Source: Alteromonadaceae bacterium (lineage in GTDB: Bacteria; Pseudomonadota; Gammaproteobacteria; Pseudomonadales; Oleiphilaceae). From it: DNA of 34,077 nucleotides. Below, piece by piece: positions 28,258 through 34,077 of this stretch. The stretch's first letter is position 1. Each line of letters begins with the position of its first letter. The stretch covers positions 1 to 34,077 of the forward strand of contig JABXHG010000578.1 in assembly GCA_013393545.1 (NCBI GenBank). The letters are read 5' to 3'. The notes beneath the pieces were generated by a model. That model had not been told where the DNA came from. It saw nothing but the letters and a program-made list of their open reading frames with translations, and ran no database searches. Made by a program: the position numbers and the translations under genes.

Positions 28258-29628
28258 GTGAAACAATTACTGATCGTCGAAGATGACCCCGGCCTGCAGA
28301 GCCAAATGCGCTGGTGTTTCAGCGAAGACATTAACGTATCGGTCGCCTGTGACCGGGAGTCCGCCATTACCGCATTACGACGCCTCGAGCCCGGGGTTGT
28401 CACGCTGGATCTGGGACTGCCACCAGACCCCGGAGGCGCCAGTGAAGGCTTTGCCCTGCTGGATGAGATTCTGCGCCTTGCACCCACCACCAAGATTATT
28501 GTGGTAACCGGCCGTGAAGACCGGGACAACGCCGTGCGCGCCATCGCCCGGGGTGCCTGCGATTTCTACCAGAAGCCGTTGGATGCCGAGATCCTCGCCT
28601 TTGTAGTCAATCGCGCCTTTCGCCTGGCGGAGCTGGAACTGGAAAACCGCGAACTGGCCAGCCGGGATCAACGCAGCAACATCAAGGGCATGGTGGCCAA
28701 CAGCCCGGAAATGCTATCGATCTGCCGCACCATCGAAAAAGTCGCGCCCACCGACATCACCACACTGATCAATGGCGAGACCGGCACCGGCAAGGAATTA
28801 CTGGCCCGAGCACTGCACGATCTTGGGAGCCGAGCCGACAAACCGTTTACCGCCATCAACTGCGCCGCCATACCGGAAAACCTGCTGGAAAGTGAATTGT
28901 TCGGCTTTGAGAAGGGCTCCTTCACCGGGGCCACCCAGTCCCGGGCCGGCAAAATTGAAAGCGCCAACGGCGGCACCCTGTTTCTGGATGAAATCGGCGA
29001 CATGCCCATGGCACTGCAGGCCAAACTGTTGCGGTTTCTGCAGGAGCGCGTGGTTGACCGGTTGGGTTCCAACCGCCCGGTTCCGGTGGATGTGCGCGTT
29101 GTCTGCGCGACACACCGTGACGTTCGGGAGCTCATTGATCGCGGAGAATTCCGGGAAGACCTGTATTACCGCATCAGTGAAATCACTCTGGATGTGCCGC
29201 CACTCAGAGAACGGGATGGCGATGCCCTGGTGATTGCTCGGTCTCTGCTGAACAGCCTGGGCAACCAGCTGGACCGCCCTTGCCTGGCCTTTTCCGAAGA
29301 CGCCGTGCGGGCCATTACAACCTACCCGTGGCCGGGCAATGTCCGTGAAATGATCAACAAAGTGAAGCGCGCCATCATCATGGCCGACGGCAAACAGATC
29401 AGCGCGGCGGATTTGCAGCTGCAGATCCCCGAAGATACGGCGGAAACCCAGCTCAACCTGAGACAGGTACGGGAACAGGCCGAACGCCGGGCCATCATGC
29501 AAGCCCTGCAAAACAGCGGGTTCAACATGTCGCAGGCATCACGACTGCTTGGCGTGACCCGACCAACGCTTTACAACCTGACAGACAAATACCGGATAGA
29601 AACCTCGGCTGCCCTGCCCGCTTCGTAA
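28258..29628 (+). CDS. prsR: PEP-CTERM system sigma-54 response regulator PrsR
   Basis: Bacterial enhancer-binding protein that activates RpoN promoters when phosphorylated by PrsK. Receiver domain: LLIVEDDPGLQ, the phospho-aspartate in VTLDLGLPPD near 49, and the lysine in FYQKPLD near 105. The AAA+ domain runs from about 145: Walker A GETGTGKELLARAL near 170, the sigma-54 contact loop GSFTGA (instead of GAFTGA) near 220, Walker B LFLDEIGDMP near 241-250, and RISEITLDVPPLRER near 305. A Fis-type helix-turn-helix ends it (SGFNMSQASRLLGVTRPTLYNL, about 418-440). The frame opens with TTG at 28246. I prefer GTG at 28258 (MKQLLIVEDD), with AAGGA twelve bases upstream, although that spacing is long. 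Confidence 0.92.
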   Translation: MKQLLIVEDDPGLQSQMRWCFSEDINVSVACDRESAITALRRLEPGVVTLDLGLPPDPGGASEGFALLDEILRLAPTTKIIVVTGREDRDNAVRAIARGACDFYQKPLDAEILAFVVNRAFRLAELELENRELASRDQRSNIKGMVANSPEMLSICRTIEKVAPTDITTLINGETGTGKELLARALHDLGSRADKPFTAINCAAIPENLLESELFGFEKGSFTGATQSRAGKIESANGGTLFLDEIGDMPMALQAKLLRFLQERVVDRLGSNRPVPVDVRVVCATHRDVRELIDRGEFREDLYYRISEITLDVPPLRERDGDALVIARSLLNSLGNQLDRPCLAFSEDAVRAITTYPWPGNVREMINKVKRAIIMADGKQISAADLQLQIPEDTAETQLNLRQVREQAERRAIMQALQNSGFNMSQASRLLGVTRPTLYNLTDKYRIETSAALPAS

Positions 29629-29686
29629 ACATCCCCTGTAAAAGCCGGCTGCAGCCATCAAGGAGCGATCGCTCAGGAGTGATACC

Positions 29687-31855
29687 ATGGCAATCCGTTC
29701 ATACGCCCAGGGCTCTTACCGTGTAGCCCGCCGCTTTTCTTTTGCAATGATACTGGCGCTGCCGCTGTTAAGCGCCTGCGGCGGCTCCGAACCGGGCTCC
29801 GAAGCGATGTCCCACATCGAACGCGCCGACACCTATTCCGCCCAGGGCCAGTACCGCTCCGCCATGCTGGAGGTGCGCAACGCCTTGAAGGCGGAACCCG
29901 ACAACGTGGCCCATGTGGTGGCGCTGGCAGACCTCTACCTGACGATTGGCGCCGCACGGGAAGCGACCGATCTGCTCACGCCCTGGCTTGAGCAACACAC
30001 CGAAGCCGTTGCCCTGCCCCTGGCCCGGGCTCATGTGCGCCTGGGCAAACACCTGTCGGCCCGGGAAACTCTGGATGCCTTCACCCCGCAAACACCCAGG
30101 CAACAACAGGATGCGGCGCTGATACGGGCCGAAGCCATGCGACTGGCAGGTGATCAGGCCGGGGCTCTATCGGCTTTCCGAAGCCAGACCGAAAGCCAGC
30201 CAGGTGACCCGGAAGCCGTGGTTGGCCTGGCACGCACCCAAATGGACCAGAACCGGCCGTCCGAGGCCGTGCGCACCACCCGGGACTGGCTGGAAAGAAA
30301 TGGCCCGGAGCCAGAGGTCCAGTACTGGCTGGCCACTGCACAACACCGGCTTGATCAGCTGGAGCAGGCAGCCGCCACCCTTACCGATGCCACCGGCAAC
30401 CTGCCCGGTTCAGATGTATTTCTGCCGCTTCGCCGGGAAATTCTGACACTGCTCTCCCGGGTACTGACAGAACAAGGCAAGATGGCCGACGCCCAGGTGT
30501 ACAACAACATCCTCGCGGAAAATCAGAACAGCGATGCTCTGGCCCAGGGCGAGGCGGTGGTGGATGCCCTGCGCAATAACGACATCGAACAGGCCAAATC
30601 CATTCTCGCGGACATGCTCAAGGCCAATCCGGACAACCAACAGGCGGCCCTGATGCTGGGCGCCCTGAACACCGGCACCGGCAACCTGGACGAAGGCAGT
30701 CGCCTGCTGGAAAAAAACGTTGACCCGGAAACCACACCCACCGCCTTTCTCCGTGCCGCCGCCATGGCGCAAATTGACACCGGCAAACGTGAAGAGGCCC
30801 TGCAAACTCTCGACCGCGCCCTGCAGGCCCGCCCGAACGACATCGAATTACTGGCCATGCACGGCGTGCTCGCACTCAGCCTGCCCGACCATGCACAGGC
30901 CGGCCTGCAAAGCCTGGAGAAAGCCCTTGAGCGTGAACCGGACCGGACCAGACTGCGTTTGGCCATGGCTCATTATTACATCGCTAACGATCAGCCTGAA
31001 CCGGCCCTGGAACAAATGCGCCGAACCTTCGCCAGCCAACCGGACGATTGGGTGAGCACGGAAACCTACCTGCACCTGCTGCTGGAACAGAATGAAACAG
31101 CGGAGACCGAAGAGCTGCAGCAGTCACTCAGCAACGGGTATCCCGACTCCATTAATGCCCGCTACCTCGTGGCTATTGCCGATGCGGGCCTAGGCAATCT
31201 TGATCAGGCCCGAAGCCGGCTAGAAGAACTGGTCAGGCAGGAACCGGATCTTCCCCGCCCCAAAAACACCCTGCGACGCCTGCTGTTTGCCGAAACCAAC
31301 GTAGCGGTCGCGGCGGAGGACTATGAATTGGCCCGTACGAAAGCCCGGCAGGCTATTGCTCTGGCGCCGGAAAATACCGGCACTGCACTGTTGCCTGCGG
31401 CCATTGCCCAGGCCGAGGGCAAACCGGACCAGGCATTGCGGGAAATCGCCGCTGTTGAGCAGTCACTGGGTGCCACCGATGGTACCCGCCTTGCAAGACA
31501 AGCCATTCTCGGCAGTTGGCTTGAAGAGGCAGGCCAGGCGATGGGTAACGGAGAGCTCGACAAGGCCGCCAAGCACTATCAGCGGGTATTGGAACACCAG
31601 CCGGACAACATCACGGCCCTGAACAATCTGGCCTGGCTACTCAAGGATACCAACGCGAACGAAGCACTGGCCATGATCAGACAGGCCGGGGAACTGGCAC
31701 CGAATAACGCCCTGGTCGCTGATACCCACGGCTGGATACTGCATCTGACTGGCGACCACTCGGGCGCGGTAACCGTATTGGAAAAAGCACTGGCTCTTGC
31801 GCCGGATAACGAAGAAATCGCACACCATCTGGAGCAGGCCCGGTTGGCCCTGTAA
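29687..31855 (+). CDS. prsT: PEP-CTERM system TPR-repeat lipoprotein PrsT
   Basis: Large TPR lipoprotein that accompanies PrsK/PrsR in exosortase-bearing genomes; its exact role is not established. The 722 residues begin with an arginine-rich signal peptide and a good lipobox, LLSA|C at Cys31. Gly at +2 suits outer-membrane sorting. From residue about 40 to the end there are many tetratricopeptide repeats with the W/A-L-G-Y-A pattern, such as AKHYQRVLEHQPDNITALNN near 625 and AVTVLEKALALAPDNEE near 695. AGGAG lies seven bases before the ATG at 29687. A stop-free gap of only 58 bases separates it from prsR, so they are likely cotranscribed. No exosortase or PEP-CTERM substrate gene is in the window. 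Confidence 0.88.
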   Translation: MAIRSYAQGSYRVARRFSFAMILALPLLSACGGSEPGSEAMSHIERADTYSAQGQYRSAMLEVRNALKAEPDNVAHVVALADLYLTIGAAREATDLLTPWLEQHTEAVALPLARAHVRLGKHLSARETLDAFTPQTPRQQQDAALIRAEAMRLAGDQAGALSAFRSQTESQPGDPEAVVGLARTQMDQNRPSEAVRTTRDWLERNGPEPEVQYWLATAQHRLDQLEQAAATLTDATGNLPGSDVFLPLRREILTLLSRVLTEQGKMADAQVYNNILAENQNSDALAQGEAVVDALRNNDIEQAKSILADMLKANPDNQQAALMLGALNTGTGNLDEGSRLLEKNVDPETTPTAFLRAAAMAQIDTGKREEALQTLDRALQARPNDIELLAMHGVLALSLPDHAQAGLQSLEKALEREPDRTRLRLAMAHYYIANDQPEPALEQMRRTFASQPDDWVSTETYLHLLLEQNETAETEELQQSLSNGYPDSINARYLVAIADAGLGNLDQARSRLEELVRQEPDLPRPKNTLRRLLFAETNVAVAAEDYELARTKARQAIALAPENTGTALLPAAIAQAEGKPDQALREIAAVEQSLGATDGTRLARQAILGSWLEEAGQAMGNGELDKAAKHYQRVLEHQPDNITALNNLAWLLKDTNANEALAMIRQAGELAPNNALVADTHGWILHLTGDHSGAVTVLEKALALAPDNEEIAHHLEQARLAL

Positions 31856-31872
31856 ACCAAACCGACACCCAA

Positions 31873-31899
31873 CGGCCTGGCTCCCCACAAACCAGGCCG
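31873..31899 (+). terminator. hairpin after prsT, possible weak terminator
   Basis: CGGCCTGG (31873-31880) and CCAGGCCG (31892-31899) form a perfect eight-base GC-rich stem with an 11-base loop, 18 bases after the prsT stop. No U-tract follows, so it may stop transcription only poorly or protect the mRNA end. Confidence 0.5.
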
Positions 31900-31930
31900 C
31901 AGCATCGGGCACTGCCTGTAGAGCCGCGCC

Positions 31931-31964
31931 ATATTTGGCACCGTGACGCGAGATATTTGGCACC
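31931..31964. repeat. duplicated 12-mer, possible insertion-sequence end
   Basis: ATATTTGGCACC occurs at 31931-31942 and again at 31953-31964 as perfect direct repeats 22 bases apart. They sit exactly where the core genes stop and phage-like genes of different character begin. Repeated short motifs of this kind are known at the ends of IS21-family elements. No transposase gene is present here, so if it is an insertion-sequence end it is a remnant or solo end. It could also be a protein-binding site. Confidence 0.4.
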
Positions 31965-31985
31965 ACCGATCCCTTCCATAATGGC

Positions 31986-32008
31986 AAAATTAATTGCTCA
32001 ACCGAGCA
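31986..32008 (-). terminator. terminator of the leftward phage-like genes
   Basis: On the minus strand TGCTC-GGTT-GAGCA (32008-31995) forms a five-base stem with a four-base loop, followed by ATTAATTTT (31994-31986). It lies 22 bases after the stop of the small membrane-protein gene. The stem is short, so the call is moderate. Confidence 0.5.
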
Positions 32009-32029
32009 GTACTCCACGCGCAAAAAAAA

Positions 32030-32602
32030 TCACGTCTGGATTAGGTCCACGACATGGATCATGGGGACAGCAACAGCCAGTGCGATTGGGAGAACAATAT
32101 CTGTAACCACGGTCGTGTGCATGGACGTTTTATACATGGCTTTTACCGAAATCTTACCGGCTTCTGCTAACGGCACAGCCCAATCCTCAATATGCGTCTC
32201 TGTGCGGTCATGATAATCGCCATGGTTGGGCTTATAGAGTTGGGCTTGCCACCCACGGACGCCCCAGCGCCCCCGCCCAAAGTGGGGATGTATTCGAACT
32301 CCCGCGGTACTCTGCTCACCAAAATGCTCAAGGGCTGCCTCTTGGAGAAATGCTCTTCGGGCGTTATTGAACGCTGCGAAAACTGAACTGTCGTCTTGCG
32401 CAACCAGATATTGAGAGTAACGCACCAACAGGTACGCCCAAATGAGCCATGCAGCCAGCTCTAACACTTCGGGCCTACCTACCAGCAGCTCTGTGCCAAG
32501 CAAGCTGACCTTGGCTATCTCGATGTTGGCAAAATCATAAATAAGCAGGAATATGCTGATCAGCATCAGATTCCGCCGCTGCCGAATGAATCCTTCTGAC
32601 AT
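32030..32602 (-). CDS. hypothetical membrane protein
   Basis: I do not recognise this family. From the preferred start at 32602 (MSEGFIRQRRN) it has 190 residues. GGAGGGG lies a few bases before that ATG, a better site than for the GTG at 32620 or the ATG at 32614. Two hydrophobic segments occur at about 11-27 (LMLISIFLLIYDFANI) and 46-66 (LELAAWLIWAYLLVRYSQYL), and a third lies at the C-terminus (TDIVLPIALAVAVPMIHVVDLI). The middle part is soluble and basic. It is the last gene of the leftward set and has a separate ribosome binding site about 100 bases after the papain-like gene. A holin-like or accessory role is possible but unsupported. Confidence 0.6.
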   Translation of the reverse strand: MSEGFIRQRRNLMLISIFLLIYDFANIEIAKVSLLGTELLVGRPEVLELAAWLIWAYLLVRYSQYLVAQDDSSVFAAFNNARRAFLQEAALEHFGEQSTAGVRIHPHFGRGRWGVRGWQAQLYKPNHGDYHDRTETHIEDWAVPLAEAGKISVKAMYKTSMHTTVVTDIVLPIALAVAVPMIHVVDLIQT

Positions 32603-32702
32603 CAGCCCCTCCATAGACACTCAACTCAACGGTAACGAATTGGATCAGCACTTTATCATCTCGGGCTGGAATGCGTTAGAAATGCGCCTTACCGGACAGC
32701 CT

Positions 32703-33179
32703 CTAACGTGGTTCTGCGACTGAGCCTATCTCATGAGTGCCACACTTGCCCCGGAGAGCTACCAGAATCACCCGCAATCGTTCAGGTGCAATCCGGCTCT
32801 CTTCGAACAGGTCGCCGATGTACTCCAGTACGATCAGCAATGCGGCCGCGAATTCGGAGCAGAACCAGCGGCCAGGCTTTTGCCAGTCTTCACGGAACGG
32901 GAGTGCTACCAGGGCGCTTAGGTCGTAACCGGCACCGAGCTGGCTTGTTAGCCACTCCCGCGCCTTCTGCTCATCCGTTCCTTGAATCTCGAATGTTTCG
33001 ACATGGTCGTACCCGTCAACGAATCCTTCGGCAGGGAGGGCGTGTACGCCTTTCAGGAATGTTGAGTGGTAAATTACGCCATCCAGTTCGATGGCGACGT
33101 GGTTAAATTCACTGAACGTGATGGCGCGTATTGCTGCACCGACAATGCCTTTGGAATGACAGAAGTGTATTTTGATCAT
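32703..33179 (-). CDS. permuted papain-like (YiiX/C92-type) hydrolase
   Basis: A 158-residue protein with the arrangement of circularly permuted papain-fold enzymes. The histidine comes first, in FNHVAIELDGVIYHS (near 26-40), and the cysteine later, in GRWFCSEFAAALL (near 103-115). A short N-terminal strand, IKIHFCHSKG, precedes them. Such proteins (YiiX, YaeF, NlpC/P60 superfamily) cleave amide or ester bonds, and phage versions sit in late or tail regions. The ATG at 33179 overlaps the upstream stop by four bases (ATGA), so it is translationally coupled to the tail-assembly-like gene. No signal peptide is visible. The exact bond cut is unknown. Confidence 0.65.
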   Translation of the reverse strand: MIKIHFCHSKGIVGAAIRAITFSEFNHVAIELDGVIYHSTFLKGVHALPAEGFVDGYDHVETFEIQGTDEQKAREWLTSQLGAGYDLSALVALPFREDWQKPGRWFCSEFAAALLIVLEYIGDLFEESRIAPERLRVILVALRGKCGTHEIGSVAEPR

Positions 33180-33613
33180 CTGGCCACCGCTTTTCTGAAG
33201 AAATCATCCATGTCATTTGGGGTCTTGTTCAACGCTTCTGCAGCTTCGATCAGTTCGGGGTTGTATCGCTCGAACACTTGGCTGTCTCGGTACCATGCTC
33301 GGGTTAATTTGCGTTGTATCGGGTCTGAAATTGACTCAATGAACGACTCTACAGCGTCATCAAGCCCATCAATGATGAGCTGTTGCATAAATTGTCGCCT
33401 TGAGGCTGAACCAGGGACAGGAGATTCAGGGAATGACGGCTCAATGCGGGTGATTCGCCACCCGTTCTGACCGGAGAAAACAGCCCACTCGCCATTTGCT
33501 AGGGGCGGTGGTTCTCGGCGAGTCCAGCCGAGGGGAACACCTTCACTATCGGGGATCTCCTTCGTAGCGCCAGTGAAAACTCGGCGTTCATCGAATTGGA
33601 ACGTCATTACCAT
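33176..33613 (-). CDS. phage tail-fibre-assembly-like protein
   Basis: A 145-residue protein. The N-terminal half has the pattern of phage tail fibre assembly (Tfa) proteins: GVPLGWTRREPPPLANGEWAV (about 24-44), then NGWRITRIEP. The C-terminal half is helical (LTRAWYRDSQVFERYNPELI near 103-122, then AAEALNKTPNDMDDFFRKA) and resembles short helical segments of phage tail proteins. I infer a phage origin from these patterns and the neighbours. GAGGG lies about eight bases before the ATG at 33613. The start shares one base with the stop of the propeller-like gene (TAATG) and the end overlaps the papain-like gene by four bases. Confidence 0.55.
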   Translation of the reverse strand: MVMTFQFDERRVFTGATKEIPDSEGVPLGWTRREPPPLANGEWAVFSGQNGWRITRIEPSFPESPVPGSASRRQFMQQLIIDGLDDAVESFIESISDPIQRKLTRAWYRDSQVFERYNPELIEAAEALNKTPNDMDDFFRKAVAR

Positions 33614-34077
33614 TATTTGGCCCTCACGTATGGTTTACCCGCAACATCTGGCACCCAGGTACCCACCGCCTCCGGTGTTAACGACGCAACATCCGGCACA
33701 TAAAACTCTGTATTGATGTCGAAGGGGTATGCGGGCTCAAATACTGCGAAGCTTTGACTGTTAGCGGCGAACAAAAAACGCTCGTCCTCCGATAGCCACA
33801 TAAAACTGGACTCAATACCCAGAACAGTTTCCTCGACGTAAGAAGACTGAGACTGAATGTATATTTGTGTGGGGGACCCTGAACCGTTCGTAGAAACAGC
33901 GCTGAACTTGCCATCTTTCGACATTTCCACGGCAGAAACATAGCTTCCGCCGCCAAGGCTCGTTCGAAACAATTCAGTGTGAACGCCGCCTTCAATACCA
34001 ATAATTGCAAAGTGTCCAGTGCCATCACCGCCTTTTCCGTTTGATGCAACCGCTAACCGGCTGCCAGTGGCGTTAAA
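33613..34077 (-). CDS. beta-propeller-like protein, C-terminal fragment (runs off the right edge)
   Basis: The frame is open to the last base of the window, so only about 154 C-terminal residues are seen and the start is outside. An apparent TTG start at 33972 is inside the frame and is not real. Three similar blades can be read: FNATGSRLAVASNGK near the edge, MSKDGKFSAVSTNGS, and LSEDERFLFAANSQS. This is the 'sxDGxxxAvss' pattern of WD40/lactonase-type propellers. After them, the tail YVPDVASLTPEAVGTWVPDV may form an oligomerising or attachment segment. With tail-like genes behind it, a phage tail-tip or receptor-binding protein is the inference. A host secreted protein is not excluded. Confidence 0.6.
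   Translation of the reverse strand, partial: FNATGSRLAVASNGKGGDGTGHFAIIGIEGGVHTELFRTSLGGGSYVSAVEMSKDGKFSAVSTNGSGSPTQIYIQSQSSYVEETVLGIESSFMWLSEDERFLFAANSQSFAVFEPAYPFDINTEFYVPDVASLTPEAVGTWVPDVAGKPYVRAK

Noticed and set aside
31934..31964. TTGGCACC motifs read as sigma-54 -24 elements
   Set aside because: Neither copy has GC ten bases after the GG, so the -12 half is missing.
32640..32708. Integron attC-like site (GTTAGA and TCTAAC arms)
   Set aside because: The arms CGTTAGA (32674-32680) and TCTAACG (32702-32708) are in the wrong order for one attC. The core GTTRRRY is not met, and no pairing inner boxes are seen. It is at most a chance inverted repeat or weak hairpin at the end of the papain-like gene.
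33678..34049. Alternative 123-codon minus frame at the right edge
   Set aside because: It overlaps the propeller-like frame, lacks repeat structure, and does not couple with the next gene. The propeller frame shares the TAATG junction.

Overview
The window looks like a chromosome segment of a marine gammaproteobacterium, most likely Marinobacter or a close relative. This rests on gene content and protein flavour only: a cysB-cysH pair as in Pseudomonas, a MlaA-family protein beside a fatty-acid synthase III, fadD next to a MaoC hydratase, and a PEP-CTERM type prsK-prsR-prsT set. GC is clearly above 50% in the core part and appears lower in the last ~2 kb. No database search was possible.

Layout. 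1-296: intergenic, with a possible micro-ORF and the cysH promoter region. 297-1983: cysH (APS reductase) and its regulator cysB, converging and overlapping by 29 bases. 2143-6687: dinG helicase and a gspA/gspB pair (secretin-assembly ATPase and partner), reading leftward. 6718-8683: a MlaA-family protein and a FabH-like ketosynthase. 8743-12663: hrpA RNA helicase. 12752-15200: fadD with a clear terminator, diverging from a MaoC-type hydratase across a control region rich in inverted repeats. 15201-15418: an intergenic region that I read as a sigma-54 promoter driving a short structured RNA of about 70 nt. 15419-24900: one long leftward array, dnaX-ybaB-recR-rnd-ycgL-ycgN-small membrane protein-VWA/(EP)n protein-moxR-coxE-like VWA, with tiny gaps or overlaps. 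25004-25113: ffs (4.5S SRP RNA) with a recognisable promoter. 25186-25947: a 2-oxoglutarate oxygenase resembling bacterial prolyl hydroxylases. 26049-31855: prsK, prsR, prsT rightward, the two-component system and TPR lipoprotein that accompany exosortase/PEP-CTERM systems, although no exosortase is in this window. 31856-34077: a boundary with a duplicated 12-mer (possible insertion-sequence end), then a leftward set of overlapping phage-like genes: a beta-propeller-like fragment running off the right edge, a tail-fibre-assembly-like protein, a permuted papain-like hydrolase, and a small membrane protein.

How the genes fit together. Several genes touch fatty acid and envelope metabolism (MlaA family, FabH-like enzyme, FadD, MaoC). 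DNA replication and repair genes (dnaX, ybaB, recR) lead into RNA turnover (rnd) and then into a MoxR/VWA module that probably acts at the envelope. PrsK/PrsR is a sigma-54 activating system, and the only good sigma-54 promoter I found in an intergenic region lies in front of the candidate sRNA at 15337-15408. A link between the two is a testable inference, not a demonstrated fact.
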